Positions 9,223-18,913 of a stretch of 64,000 bases of DNA are shown in pieces (position 1 is the first letter of the stretch; every line of letters starts with the position of its first letter). The stretch covers positions 5,456,001 to 5,520,000 of the forward strand of contig AP025576.1 of assembly GCA_022845955.1 (NCBI GenBank), written 5' to 3'. The notes under the pieces were generated by a model that was not told the DNA's origin, did no database searches, and saw only the letters and a program-made list of their open reading frames with translations. This DNA comes from Lachnospiraceae bacterium. Its GTDB lineage: Bacteria; Bacillota; Clostridia; Lachnospirales; Lachnospiraceae. Position numbers and translations under genes: made by a program.

Positions 9223-10071
9223 TTAAGCCCTGTTGTTGCACATGCAAACATGAATCCATTCCTTAACCACTGCCTTAATTTTCTCCTTCACCGGTTTTAT
9301 CACGTCCAGTGTGTATGGATTTTCCGGCAGGCTGTCCAGTTCGGCCCTCATGGCATTCATGTATGTACTGTGGATAATCGTTCCCACATTCACCTTATTA
9401 ATGCCTCCTTCTATGGCACGTCGGATATCCTGTGCAGGGATTCCGGTTCCCCCGTGAAGCACCAGCGGCACATCTACGATATCATTGACCTCTTTCAAAC
9501 GTTTAAAATTCAGATCCGGCTTTCCTTTATAAAAACCATGGGCATTTCCAATCCCGACTGCAAGGGAATCAGCGCCGCTTCTTTCAACCAGTTCCCTGCA
9601 TTCCATCGGATCAACAAGAAAGTCTTCCCCTTCTTTAAAATCGCCTTCAATTCCTTTCCCACGGATTTTTCCCAATTCCGCCTCCACAATAATACCTCTT
9701 GCATGCGCATAATCAACCACATGCTTTACCATGGTAATGTTCTCTTCCAGAGGATATTTGGACGCGTCCATCATAACCGATCGGAAACCGCAGTCGATGG
9801 CTTCCAAACAAAGTTCCTCCGTAAAGGAATGATCCAAATGCTGTAAAACCGGTATTTTCGCCTCTTCCATAACAACCTGTCCGATAGCGGCATTCATTTT
9901 AGGACCGAACGCTTCCATGACCAACGGATTGGCCGACAGCATAATAACCGCCTTCTCCTCCTCCGCGGCTTCTACAATCGCCTGCAGATCCCAGATATCG
10001 GAATAGTTAAACGCCGGTACCGCATACCCTTCTTTATCCGCCTTCCTCAAAATATCCGTACTCGCAACCAT
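9223..10071 (-). CDS. Class II fructose/tagatose-bisphosphate aldolase family protein
   Basis: This 282-residue zinc aldolase shows the family's key residues: Asp80-His81 (HLDHSF), Glu132 (EAELG), His178 (GNAHG) and His206 (LHGGTG). Members cleave ketose bisphosphates or ketose monophosphates to a triose phosphate plus a second fragment. A GTG at 10083 is possible, but the ATG at 10071 has GGGTGG about 8 bases upstream and gives a normal N-terminus. It lies between LacZ and the isomerase in the operon, so it likely performs the cleavage step. Whether the substrate is a 1-phosphate, a 6-phosphate or a bisphosphate cannot be read from the sequence. Confidence 0.88.
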   Translation of the reverse strand: MVASTDILRKADKEGYAVPAFNYSDIWDLQAIVEAAEEEKAVIMLSANPLVMEAFGPKMNAAIGQVVMEEAKIPVLQHLDHSFTEELCLEAIDCGFRSVMMDASKYPLEENITMVKHVVDYAHARGIIVEAELGKIRGKGIEGDFKEGEDFLVDPMECRELVERSGADSLAVGIGNAHGFYKGKPDLNFKRLKEVNDIVDVPLVLHGGTGIPAQDIRRAIEGGINKVNVGTIIHSTYMNAMRAELDSLPENPYTLDVIKPVKEKIKAVVKEWIHVCMCNNRA

Positions 10072-10165
10072 GATTTCTTCCACCCTTTCTGTTACGGCCC
10101 TGCGGCCTGTTACCTCATTATAATTATCTGTTTATCGTTACATAAGCAGCAAACCCTCATTCATT

Positions 10166-13100
10166 TTACCGTCCGCCCTTATCAGAAAATCCCTCTATGG
10201 TGAAGGTAAAATGATAGACCTGATTCGCGTGCAGAAGGAAGTCCGGGTGTGTTACGGCAGTATCCCCCCAGCAGCGATCTCCTCCTACCCCCATCTGATG
10301 CAGGTTCACCCTCACCACGGTCTTATCCGAAGCAGGAAGCTCAAAAATATGCCCTTTACCTTCGATTTCCGATGGTTCATAGGGAAGTACGGAAAGTTCC
10401 ATTTCCGGCTGGCCGCAAATCCGCAGTCCTCTTTTTCCATCAGAAAGTTCTGCAAAACGTACCTGTGTTTTATTACCGCATTCCTGCGGAAGGATATAGG
10501 GCACATACTGATCGTTTACCGTTCCGGAATAAAGCCCTATCTTCACACCTTCCTTCCGGTCCCAATAGGATTCCTGCGGACCGTTTCCCAACCAGAGAAA
10601 TTGCTGATATTTCCTTTCCATCGTAAACAGGAGCCCGATAGCCGGGATTTCCGGAAGCCCCCCGGCAGGCACCAGCTCTAATTCCACCTTCACTTTTCCG
10701 GATTTTTCCACGCTGTAGAGAATACGGCATTCCGAAAGAGGCTTCGTAGCAAGGCGGTACCCGGTATACACTTCTACCCTGTCTTCCCTCTCCCGCCAGA
10801 AAAAAGAAGTAAGCTTTCTGGTATCCCCTGCATCCTTCCACACGCCGCATCTATCCAGGTACCCGCTTCTTCTGTCATTATCGGTAGCTGCCCGCCAGAA
10901 ATATGGCTTTAAAGGCGTTTTCAGCAGGTTTTCCCCTTCATATTCCAATGTGTCCAGCTCACCTGTTTTCCTGCAGAACTGAAGCTGTACAGAAGAGCAT
11001 GCGATATGTAACCGGCTTTCCGTCTCTGTAATGTAAAAACCTTTTTCCTGCTGTTTTTCTATGGACAACTGCGGAAATTCATAATTTACCGGAAGACTGA
11101 ACTGTGCAAACGCACACTCATACCCTTTATTCGCCCATGCCGTGTCTTTGTCCAATCTGGCAGCTACGGTAAGGATCACTACATCACCCCAGAATGCGCG
11201 GGGAATCGGGAATGCAAGCTCCACAAATTCTTCCGTTCCCGCTTCCGCATGCAGTTCCCTAACTCCCTGACAAACCGTTTTTCCGTTTACTTCAACCTTC
11301 CATTCCACTTCATAACCGTCAAGGCTCCGGAACAGATAGGTGTTCTGCACCCGAAGAATTCCCTTCCCGGCATCTTCCAGGCTGAAACGGATATTTTCAT
11401 AGCAGCGTTTCACTTCATAAAGCTGGGGCTGGGGCGTTCCATCTGCAAAAAGCATTCCATTACACCCCTCATTGGCACTGTTGGGACTCTCGCCGAAGTC
11501 CCCTCCATAGGCAAAATATTCCTCCCCGGCTTCATTTACTGAAAGCAGGGCTTTATCTTTCCAGTCCCAGATAAAACCGCCCTGCAAATTGGGAATACGG
11601 TCGAACAGATCGGTATATTTCCGCAGGTTTCCTCCCGAATTTCCTGTTCCATGAGAATATTCGCACAGAATCACCGGCTTCCCGGGATACTTCAGCGCAT
11701 ATTTCTTTATATCCTCCGGCTCCGTATACATCTGGCTTTCCATATCGGAAGCCTCCCGGGAAGAACGAAGATGAAAAACCCCCTCATAATGAACCGGCCT
11801 GGTTGGATCCTCTTTTCTAAAAAAATCATGCATTTTAATAAAGTTATCCCCGCCGAAGGATTCATTACCCAAAGACCAGATCAGGACACAGGGATGATTA
11901 CGATCCCTTCGCATCATGGAATCGGCCCTGTCCATGCAGGCGGGAGTCCACCAAGGTTTGCTTCCAGGCACATTGATCCATTCCTCGCATTCCTGATCTC
12001 CCCTCCATGTTCCATGGGTTTCCAGATTTGTTTCGTCCATAAGATATAATCCATATTCATCACACAGATCGTACCATCTCTGATGATTAGGATAATGACA
12101 GGTTCTGACCGCGTTTATATTGTTTTGCTTCATTCTTTTAATATCTTGAAGCATATCTTCTTCCGTAATGGTCCTGCCCGTTCTGCAGTCAAACTCATGG
12201 CGGTTCATTCCCTGAAATATAATACGCTTTCCATTTAGAAGCATCAGGCCCTCCCGGATTTCAAAAGTACGGAATCCTACCCGGTTCTGTAAGACTTCCG
12301 TTACCTCTTTGCCGTCAAGCAGCTGCAGGGTCAGCGTATACAGGGATGGAATTTCAGCACTCCATTGCAACGGATTCTCCACATATATACGGAAAACATT
12401 TTCTGCCTTCTTTTCTCCTCCTGCTATTACCGGTTGCCGGGCACAGGAAATTTTGTTTCCGTCTTTATCATAAAGGGAAAGAATAAGCGTTCTCTTTGCA
12501 CATTCCGCATTCGTATTTTTTAGCCATACCCTGACTCCCAGACAAGCGTCCCTGTATTCTTCATCCAGCTTGGTCGTTATGGAATAATCCGAAATATACA
12601 TTCCCGGCAAAGCATATAGATATACTTCACGGAAAATACCGCTAAGCCTCCAGAAATCCTGATCCTCCAGCCAGCTTCCGTCACACCAGCGATATACCTC
12701 CAGGGCCAGCCTGTTTTTTCCCACTTTCAGATATGGCGTAATATCAAATTCCGCCGGAGTAAAAGAATCCTGGCTATAGCCTAAAAACTCCCCGTTTATC
12801 CATACATAAAAGGCCGATTCCACGCCCTGAAAGCTAATCCTCACCGTCCGTTCCGCCCATTCCCGCGGTATTTCGAACTCTGTCAGGTAACAGCCCACCG
12901 GGTTGTAATTGACGGGCGCCATCGGAGGGGCTATCTGATCCGTATTTTCCCAGGGATATCGTATATTGGTATATTGGGGATAATCCCATCCCTGCAGCTG
13001 CCAATGCCCCGGCACCTTAATATCCGCCCATTCCTGCATAGGATAATCCGCAGCTGTATAATCCCTGACCACCTCGGATGGCCGGTCATATAACCGGAAT

Positions 13101-13285
13101 TTCCATGTACCGTTCAAACTTTGATAATACGGAGAATCCTCCTTTCTTCTTCCGCGCGCCTCTTCTTCCTCTCTAAAAGGAATCACATCCGTATGCGGTT
13201 CCAGGCGATTCAATTGTACAAGTTCCGGATTATTGTTCCACTCCGGATATCCGTTTCCAGGCGCAGTATAAAGAAATTTTTTCAT
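10166..13285 (-). CDS. lacZ: Beta-galactosidase, GH2 (LacZ type)
   Basis: The 1039-residue protein is a full-length LacZ-type GH2 enzyme. It has sugar-binding, immunoglobulin-like and TIM-barrel domains, then a C-terminal small-chain domain. Glu475 in SLGNESFGG is the expected acid/base and Glu542 in CEYSHGTGN the expected nucleophile, matching Glu461 and Glu537 of E. coli LacZ. It has no signal peptide and so cleaves imported beta-galactosides. GGAGGGCAGGAG precedes the ATG. Its place between the importer and the isomerase/aldolase genes suggests the imported oligosaccharide carries terminal beta-galactose. Confidence 0.93.
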   Translation of the reverse strand: MKKFLYTAPGNGYPEWNNNPELVQLNRLEPHTDVIPFREEEEARGRRKEDSPYYQSLNGTWKFRLYDRPSEVVRDYTAADYPMQEWADIKVPGHWQLQGWDYPQYTNIRYPWENTDQIAPPMAPVNYNPVGCYLTEFEIPREWAERTVRISFQGVESAFYVWINGEFLGYSQDSFTPAEFDITPYLKVGKNRLALEVYRWCDGSWLEDQDFWRLSGIFREVYLYALPGMYISDYSITTKLDEEYRDACLGVRVWLKNTNAECAKRTLILSLYDKDGNKISCARQPVIAGGEKKAENVFRIYVENPLQWSAEIPSLYTLTLQLLDGKEVTEVLQNRVGFRTFEIREGLMLLNGKRIIFQGMNRHEFDCRTGRTITEEDMLQDIKRMKQNNINAVRTCHYPNHQRWYDLCDEYGLYLMDETNLETHGTWRGDQECEEWINVPGSKPWWTPACMDRADSMMRRDRNHPCVLIWSLGNESFGGDNFIKMHDFFRKEDPTRPVHYEGVFHLRSSREASDMESQMYTEPEDIKKYALKYPGKPVILCEYSHGTGNSGGNLRKYTDLFDRIPNLQGGFIWDWKDKALLSVNEAGEEYFAYGGDFGESPNSANEGCNGMLFADGTPQPQLYEVKRCYENIRFSLEDAGKGILRVQNTYLFRSLDGYEVEWKVEVNGKTVCQGVRELHAEAGTEEFVELAFPIPRAFWGDVVILTVAARLDKDTAWANKGYECAFAQFSLPVNYEFPQLSIEKQQEKGFYITETESRLHIACSSVQLQFCRKTGELDTLEYEGENLLKTPLKPYFWRAATDNDRRSGYLDRCGVWKDAGDTRKLTSFFWREREDRVEVYTGYRLATKPLSECRILYSVEKSGKVKVELELVPAGGLPEIPAIGLLFTMERKYQQFLWLGNGPQESYWDRKEGVKIGLYSGTVNDQYVPYILPQECGNKTQVRFAELSDGKRGLRICGQPEMELSVLPYEPSEIEGKGHIFELPASDKTVVRVNLHQMGVGGDRCWGDTAVTHPDFLLHANQVYHFTFTIEGFSDKGGR

Positions 13286-13312
13286 ACTCCTGCCCTCCTT
13301 CTCTTTATTCTG

Positions 13313-14158
13313 TCAGCTTTTTATGCTTCCTGCCACCAGTCCGGTGAGCAGCTTTTCCCGGAAAATAATAAAAATAATGAAAAGAGGCAGCGCACTGATA
13401 AAACAGCCTCCCAAAATCGTACCATAGTCCACAAAATTGTATGCGCCCTTAAAACTGTTTAAGATAATTGTCAATGTAAACATAGAAGGCTCCGTAAGCG
13501 TAATCAGCGGCCAAAGGAAATCGTTCCAGCTTCCCATAAACATAATCGTCCCCAATACCACGAAGCCAGGCTGAATGATTGGAACCACAATGGAACGGTA
13601 AATCCGAAAATCCGTGCAGCCGTCAATTCTGGAATATTCAATCAATTCGTCCGGAACCGATGTCATATACTGTTTCATAATAAAGATCCCGAAGGCGGAG
13701 ACCATTCCCGGAACAATCAATGCCCAGTAGGTATTCAGCCAGTGAAATTTGGTCATCATCACATACATGGGAATAATGGTAACCTGCCCGGGAATCATCA
13801 TAGTAGCAAGAACAAAATAAAACAGTCCTTTCCTTCCCGGGAACTTTAATTTCTGAAATGCGAAGCCGGCCAGAGAACAGAAAAAGAGGCCGAGAACCGT
13901 TTTTACGGAGGAAACAAATATGGTATTAAAAAGCGCTCTTGGATAATCCGAATCAAAAAAGAGCTTTTTAAAATTCTCCAGATAGGTAAACCCATATTCC
14001 GGCAGAAAATGGAAGTCAACGCTGTTGATCTGTGCCGTGGTACGAAAGCCGCCAATAAACATAAACCAGAAAGGGAACAGCATCAGGAATGCAATAAATA
14101 GGATCGCGCCATACAGCAGTACTGTTTTGAATTGTTTTATAACTTTTATTTTTCCCAT
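13313..14158 (-). CDS. Sugar ABC transporter permease (MalG type)
   Basis: The 281-residue membrane protein has about six hydrophobic segments and the cytoplasmic EAA-type loop (EYSRIDGCTDFRIYRSIVVP) that docks the ATPase. This is typical of MalG-like inner-membrane subunits of CUT1 carbohydrate importers. AGGAGG lies just before its ATG. It is 9 bases from the MalF-type gene upstream and 27 bases from lacZ downstream. No ATPase is in the operon, so it presumably uses a shared MsmK-like ATPase encoded elsewhere, which is common in Firmicutes. Confidence 0.92.
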   Translation of the reverse strand: MGKIKVIKQFKTVLLYGAILFIAFLMLFPFWFMFIGGFRTTAQINSVDFHFLPEYGFTYLENFKKLFFDSDYPRALFNTIFVSSVKTVLGLFFCSLAGFAFQKLKFPGRKGLFYFVLATMMIPGQVTIIPMYVMMTKFHWLNTYWALIVPGMVSAFGIFIMKQYMTSVPDELIEYSRIDGCTDFRIYRSIVVPIIQPGFVVLGTIMFMGSWNDFLWPLITLTEPSMFTLTIILNSFKGAYNFVDYGTILGGCFISALPLFIIFIIFREKLLTGLVAGSIKS

Positions 14159-14167
14159 AGACGCCTC

Positions 14168-15064
14168 CTATACATTGGACCTAAATGAATTTCTGATTTG
14201 GGGAATACTGAACAGGATAATCAGAATAAACATAGTAAATGATATCGCCGCACCCTGGCTTAACTGGAAATTTGTAAATGTCCTGCTGTATAGATACATA
14301 TTCAGTGTAAATCCGGAATAGCTGGGTCCTCCTCCTGGTCCCAGAAGGATAAACGGTTCGTTGAACATATTAAAGGTACCGATAGTACTGGAAATCATGG
14401 TAAAAATAACAATTGGTTTCATCAGCGGTATTGTAATATGAAGAAAAGATTTCCAGCCCGTAGCTCCGTCCATTTTAGCTGCATCGTATAAATCTGCATT
14501 GATATTCTGCAGACCACCCAGCATAATCAGCATGTTATAACCCAGCCAGGCCCAGATTAGAACAATATCCACCGTGATTTTTGTCCAGGAAGGAGAAGTT
14601 AACCAACCAATCCGTCTAAACCCTAAAGAGAGAAGTGCCTGGTTCACCAGTCCGATTCGTTCATCAAACAGAACAAGGAACACGATTCCATAAGCTATGG
14701 AGGAGGTCACATAAGGCAGGAGATAAATCAATTGAAACGCTTTTCTGAATCTGATTCTGGGATTGTTGAACAAAGCGGCTACCCCCAACGCACAGAATAT
14801 CAGAATCGGAACGTTGAAAATCATAAACCATATCGTATTGAGAAGAGCTTTCCAGAACGCTGCATCGTTAAAAACATTCATATAGTTCTTCATTCCCACA
14901 AATTCTATAAAACCTTTAGCCGGTGTATATTTGTAAAAGCTCATGGCCAGAGAATATAGAATCGGATAAATACCGAACACCGCATATAAAATAAAAAAAG
15001 GCGCAATAAACAGATAAGCATTCTTATATTTTTTGACTCCTGCTATAAAGCTTTTTATTTTCAT
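14168..15064 (-). CDS. Sugar ABC transporter permease (MalF type)
   Basis: A 298-residue permease with six or so membrane segments and an EAA loop (DAAKMDGATGWKSFLHITIP). It would pair with the MalG-type protein encoded 9 bases downstream to form the membrane channel of a CUT1 oligosaccharide importer. The N-terminal segment AYLFIAPFFILYAVFGIYP is the usual first helix of this family. The gene follows the binding-protein gene after a 76-base gap containing a stem-loop. Confidence 0.92.
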   Translation of the reverse strand: MKIKSFIAGVKKYKNAYLFIAPFFILYAVFGIYPILYSLAMSFYKYTPAKGFIEFVGMKNYMNVFNDAAFWKALLNTIWFMIFNVPILIFCALGVAALFNNPRIRFRKAFQLIYLLPYVTSSIAYGIVFLVLFDERIGLVNQALLSLGFRRIGWLTSPSWTKITVDIVLIWAWLGYNMLIMLGGLQNINADLYDAAKMDGATGWKSFLHITIPLMKPIVIFTMISSTIGTFNMFNEPFILLGPGGGPSYSGFTLNMYLYSRTFTNFQLSQGAAISFTMFILIILFSIPQIRNSFRSNV

Positions 15065-15095
15065 AAAATCCTTCCCCCTGTACGGTTTTTAGAAC

Positions 15096-15132
15096 GCGCC
15101 ATCGCAACCTTACCGTCCTGCTGCAATGGCGC
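15096..15132 (-). promoter_or_regulatory. Intercistronic stem-loop after binding-protein gene
   Basis: Inverted arms GCGCCATCGCA (15096-15106) and TGCAATGGCGC (15122-15132) can pair with one mismatch in the short gap between the binding-protein gene and its permease genes. No T tract follows, so it is more likely an mRNA-stabilising or processing hairpin than a full terminator. Such hairpins usually raise binding-protein levels over permease levels. Confidence 0.5.
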
Positions 15133-15140
15133 TTCCATAC

Positions 15141-16496
15141 TTAATATTTATCCACAATACTTTCCGCGGCCGTCTGCATAGAGGAAACATAATCATCCAA
15201 AGTAATCTCTCCTGACACAACTCTTCCCAACTCACTGCCGATTAACTCGTTCAGTTCACCATATGCAGCGGGAAGCCGGAAATCGGAAGGTACTTTAGTA
15301 AGCTCTTCCCTGAAAAAGGAATAAACCTTCTGATCGCCGAAATTCTTCTCGGTTTTACCCGCCATCTCAGGATCTTCATAAACGGGCAGATAGCTTGCAA
15401 ACTCTCCCATATCCCTTGCCGCAATCAGTCTTCCTTCTGTGGAAGCACAATAGAATTCGATAAATGCCCAGGCTGCGTCTTTATTATCACTTTCTTCCGG
15501 AATAGCCAATGCGGATCCGCCGTTATTGCAGGATGCATTCTGAGATGCATCAAACTGGGGCATAGGCGCAATTTTCCAGGTATCCGCCGCCTCCGGCCAT
15601 TGATTAATGAAGGTATTCATATACCATGCCGCCCCCATATGGGTTGCCAGCTGATCTCCCTGCATTTCCGCATCATAGGCAGGCGACCAGTTCTTCACAT
15701 CCAGGGCATAGCCGGATTCAAACAATTTGATCTGGAAGTCCACCGCATTCCTGAATTCAGGGGTATCCAGCGTAGGATTCCCATCTGCATCAAAATAGCT
15801 GCCGCCCTGCTGCTGCACCATCATGCGAAGCAGCTCCGTATCACCGGTAGAAGGCATTCTATGCAGATAAACCCCGATTTTCTTCAAGGCTTCTCCGGCT
15901 GCGAAGAATTCTTCCATAGTTGCGGGGGCCTGCGTTATACCCGCCTTCTCAAGAAGATCCTCCCGGTAGAAAATACCGCAGGGGCCTGCATCTATAGGCG
16001 TTCCGTAAATGGCATCCCCTTCGGTAAGCATTGCCATCTGAAACGCGGGAAAGTCACCTTTCATGGGGTTCATATATTTACTCATATCGGACAGGCCGCC
16101 GTTGGCTATATACTGAGCCGTATCATCGAACTGAATCTGACAGATATCCGGTCCGCCGCTGCCCGCTGCAAGGGATGCCATCAGTTTGGTTTTCAAATCC
16201 CCGCTTGGCAGATTTACCACTTCCACATTGATATCCGGGTATTTCTTATTAAATTCGGGAACGATGGATGCCTGGATCTGTTCTGCAGTCCAAGACCATA
16301 TTGTAATATCCCCCGACAGGCCGTCGGCAATTTTTCCCTCTGCATCCGATGTGCTTTCTTTCTCCGTATTCACAGCAGCATCCGTGGATACTTCCGTGGC
16401 CGGATTGTCTTGCTGTCCGCATCCGGCCAATACCAAAGCCAGTATTGAAGTCCCCGCTATTATTCCCGATATTTTTTTATCCCAATTCTTTTTCAT
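15141..16496 (-). CDS. Sugar ABC transporter substrate-binding lipoprotein (family 1)
   Basis: This 451-residue protein starts with a lipoprotein signal ending in LVLAGC and continues as a family 1 (MalE/UgpB-like) solute-binding protein, with the hallmark stretch DITIWSWTAEQIQ and a C-terminal part rich in aromatic residues. It should capture an oligosaccharide outside the cell for the two permeases encoded next. AAAGGAG precedes the ATG at 16496. It is the second gene of the operon, 33 bases after the PfkB kinase gene. Confidence 0.92.
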   Translation of the reverse strand: MKKNWDKKISGIIAGTSILALVLAGCGQQDNPATEVSTDAAVNTEKESTSDAEGKIADGLSGDITIWSWTAEQIQASIVPEFNKKYPDINVEVVNLPSGDLKTKLMASLAAGSGGPDICQIQFDDTAQYIANGGLSDMSKYMNPMKGDFPAFQMAMLTEGDAIYGTPIDAGPCGIFYREDLLEKAGITQAPATMEEFFAAGEALKKIGVYLHRMPSTGDTELLRMMVQQQGGSYFDADGNPTLDTPEFRNAVDFQIKLFESGYALDVKNWSPAYDAEMQGDQLATHMGAAWYMNTFINQWPEAADTWKIAPMPQFDASQNASCNNGGSALAIPEESDNKDAAWAFIEFYCASTEGRLIAARDMGEFASYLPVYEDPEMAGKTEKNFGDQKVYSFFREELTKVPSDFRLPAAYGELNELIGSELGRVVSGEITLDDYVSSMQTAAESIVDKY

Positions 16497-16529
16497 AACG
16501 CTTTCTCCTTTAATATTTAATTAATCCCA

Positions 16530-17477
16530 TCATTCTTTCTTCCTTTTATTACAAAACGAAAGACCTGTCATTTGTGCAATGATTTCCCGGTTCAAACTCT
16601 CCGTCGTCGCTCCCACGGATGATACACACACCGCCCCGGCAGCACAGGCAATCCTGGCGCATTCCTCTAATGTCCGTCCTTCCGAAAGTCCTGTGAGAAA
16701 ACCTGCCACAAAATTATCACCGGCACCCGTCGTATCTTTTACAGGAACCGGATAGCCCTTTTGATAAAAGCCGCCCTCATTATTCCTTATATAACACCCC
16801 TTTCCTCCCATCTTAAGAACTACCGTTCCCACGCCATACTCCATCAGCGTTTCTGCAATTTCCCCAGGCTGTGTTTTTCCGGTAATTTTTTCCGCTTCGC
16901 CGATACTTGGCATAAAAAAATCAAGTTCCGGGAGACATGGTTTTATCGTTTCCAGCCACCTTCCTTTTACATCGTAGGTAACATCCATAGAAGTAACTGC
17001 GCCATGTTCATGCGCTTTATTAAAGATGCTCCATGCCCCCTCTCCGTCAATTCCCGGCAGTATGTAAGTTCCTCCAATATGGACGATCCCTGCCCCTGCA
17101 TAATCCTCTTCTTCCACATCCTCAGGTATCAGACATTTGTTTGCCCCTGCACAATGCAGAAAAGTCCTGTCCCCAGCTTCGTTAACCAACACAATTGTTG
17201 ACGACGTAGCTTCTTTCTGCGTTTCAATCAGCCTTGCATCCACTCCCCCTTTCTCAAACCGTTCTTTTAGCATACGGCCAAAATCATCCTTACCCACTCT
17301 TCCCACAAATCTTGTCTCAGTTTCCAGATATCCCAGTGAAATGGCTGTGTTCATGGCGTCTCCGCCGTTTTTTACTTCTATCTGTTCGACACATACCGTA
17401 TCCACATCATAACTGACATTTTCAACCGGGAATACAAGAACATCTGCAACAAGCTGACCAATACATAAAATTTTCAT
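16530..17477 (-). CDS. PfkB-family carbohydrate kinase
   Basis: A 315-residue ribokinase/PfkB-fold kinase. The N-terminal substrate motif (KNGGDAMNTAISLG, about residue 36) and the C-terminal catalytic motif (DTTGAGDNFVAGF, with Asp254 as base) are both clear. It probably phosphorylates the ketose made by the isomerase of the same operon, before the aldolase step. It is the first gene of the nine-gene operon and has its own strong promoter at 17526-17553. PfkB members act on fructose, ribose, KDG, tagatose-6-P and many others, so the substrate is open. Confidence 0.9.
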   Translation of the reverse strand: MKILCIGQLVADVLVFPVENVSYDVDTVCVEQIEVKNGGDAMNTAISLGYLETETRFVGRVGKDDFGRMLKERFEKGGVDARLIETQKEATSSTIVLVNEAGDRTFLHCAGANKCLIPEDVEEEDYAGAGIVHIGGTYILPGIDGEGAWSIFNKAHEHGAVTSMDVTYDVKGRWLETIKPCLPELDFFMPSIGEAEKITGKTQPGEIAETLMEYGVGTVVLKMGGKGCYIRNNEGGFYQKGYPVPVKDTTGAGDNFVAGFLTGLSEGRTLEECARIACAAGAVCVSSVGATTESLNREIIAQMTGLSFCNKRKKE

Positions 17478-17525
17478 CGCTTACACCTGTGCTTATTCAA
17501 CAACTTTTTTATGTTTCATGACTTC

Positions 17526-17553
17526 ATTATATATCTTTTTATATTTATGTCAA
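17526..17553 (-). promoter_or_regulatory. Sigma-A promoter of the PfkB/lacZ operon
   Basis: On the minus strand a perfect TTGACA (17548-17553 on the plus strand) and a perfect TATAAT (17526-17531) are separated by 16 bases. This faces the kinase gene, whose ATG is about 50 bases downstream. It is the best promoter sequence in the window and implies that expression is limited by a repressor rather than by polymerase binding. Confidence 0.8.
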
Positions 17554-17556
17554 TAC

Positions 17557-17577
17557 TTTATTAAACTATTTATTAAA
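17557..17577. promoter_or_regulatory. Repeated TTTATTAAA, candidate ROK operator
   Basis: TTTATTAAA occurs at 17557-17565 and again at 17569-17577, just upstream of the operon -35 and between the two divergent promoters. ROK repressors such as NagC and XylR bind AT-rich, partly palindromic sites in exactly this position. Assignment to the adjacent ROK protein is inference. Confidence 0.4.
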
Positions 17578-17592
17578 GATTGATTTTAATTG

Positions 17593-17620
17593 TTGATTTA
17601 TTTCTATTTGGTGTTATAAT
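17593..17620 (+). promoter_or_regulatory. Promoter of the ROK regulator
   Basis: TTGATT (17593-17598) and TATAAT (17615-17620) are spaced by 16 bases and face the ROK gene, whose AGGAGG and ATG follow within 30 bases. It is back to back with the operon promoter, so one operator could control both. Confidence 0.65.
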
Positions 17621-17649
17621 TTGACTATAAACCAATATAGGAGGTCCGT

Positions 17650-18840
17650 ATGGCTAGCACAACTGGAGCATTAAAGAAAAGCAATATATTTAAGGTTATA
17701 TCCGCACTACGTAACTGTTCTCCCCTTACAAAACCTGAAATCGTACTACGAACCGGCCTAACCTCTGCTACTGTACATGCTTTCATCAATGAATTGTGCG
17801 AGAAGGGTACTGTCATTGAGGCCGGTCTGGGAGAATCCAGCGGCGGACGCAAGGCATCCCTGTATGAGCTGAACACAAGCTGTTTCTATATGATAGGCGT
17901 TCATGTATCTCTCACCGAAATCTCCGCATCCATCTACGACTTATCGCTACTTTCCATGAATACGCTTCAGGAAAGCATGAACCTGGCGGATACCTCCGTA
18001 GAAGAGGGACTGGATCTGATTACCAATGTCATAAGGAAACTAATTGCGGACGGGAATATCCCTGAAGATAAGATTGCCGGAATCGGCATCACCGTACCCG
18101 GGCCGGTTGACTTTGACAAAGGGATTGTAAACTATCTGCCGAATGCGCACAACTGGAAAAATATTCCTCTTAAAACCATTATGGAATCCCGTCTCGGCAT
18201 CCATACTCTGGTGGATAAGAACAATAACGGCATCATGATCTATGACAAATGGACCAGACTGTCCGATACCGTCAATAATCTGGTTCATATTTCCATAACC
18301 GACGGAGTGGGATCCGGTATAATCATTAACGGTTCCCTGTTCCGGGGAAGCCATTACATTACCGGTGAAATCGGTCATATGAGCCTGGATCCCGATGGTG
18401 ACCACTGCAACTGCGGAAACCGGGGATGTCTGGAACTCTACGTTTCCAATCGTGCATTAGTCAAAAAATTCCTTACGGCAAATCCTTCCATCCCCGGAGG
18501 GGATTTTACGATTAAGAATATGATCCGGGAACGCCAGAACGCAAACCCTGCTGCTTCCCTTATTTTTACAGAGGCCGCCGATTATCTTGCCTTTTCCATT
18601 GACAATATTATTAAAATGGTTGATCCGGATGAAATTGTTATTGACTGTGAATGGCTTAGTGAAATGCCCGATCTTTTTTCCCAATGCGTAAACAGGGTTT
18701 TCACTCTCAATCACATGATAGACCGAAGTGATGTAAATATAACTCTTGCCAAAATAGATAACATCCTGATAAAGGGATCCGCATCTTTGATTTATAATGA
18801 AATATTTGGAGACTACCAGACGAGTGTCCTGATCAACTAA
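17650..18840 (+). CDS. ROK-family transcriptional regulator (NagC/XylR type)
   Basis: This 396-residue protein has an N-terminal winged helix (about residues 15-65, including KPEIVLRTGLTSATVHAFIN) followed by a sugar-kinase-fold ROK domain. The ROK zinc signature is present as HCNCGNRGCLE. Proteins of this layout repress sugar operons and release DNA when an inducer sugar binds. It is transcribed away from the nine-gene operon starting at 17477 with a shared control region, so that operon is its likely target. AGGAGG lies 5-10 bases before the ATG. Confidence 0.9.
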   Translation: MASTTGALKKSNIFKVISALRNCSPLTKPEIVLRTGLTSATVHAFINELCEKGTVIEAGLGESSGGRKASLYELNTSCFYMIGVHVSLTEISASIYDLSLLSMNTLQESMNLADTSVEEGLDLITNVIRKLIADGNIPEDKIAGIGITVPGPVDFDKGIVNYLPNAHNWKNIPLKTIMESRLGIHTLVDKNNNGIMIYDKWTRLSDTVNNLVHISITDGVGSGIIINGSLFRGSHYITGEIGHMSLDPDGDHCNCGNRGCLELYVSNRALVKKFLTANPSIPGGDFTIKNMIRERQNANPAASLIFTEAADYLAFSIDNIIKMVDPDEIVIDCEWLSEMPDLFSQCVNRVFTLNHMIDRSDVNITLAKIDNILIKGSASLIYNEIFGDYQTSVLIN

Positions 18841-18847
18841 AACATAA

Positions 18848-18891
18848 AAAATGCCGCGCAGTCTCTGTTTTCAGATACCGCCCGGCATTTT
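18848..18891. terminator. Bidirectional terminator between ROK and YesN-like genes
   Basis: AAAATGCCG (18848-18856) pairs with CGGCATTTT (18883-18891). A T-rich tract follows on the plus strand and a run of Ts follows on the minus strand, so it can end both convergent genes. Confidence 0.75.
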
Positions 18892-18913
18892 ATTTTATAA
18901 CACGCCTACAGAA

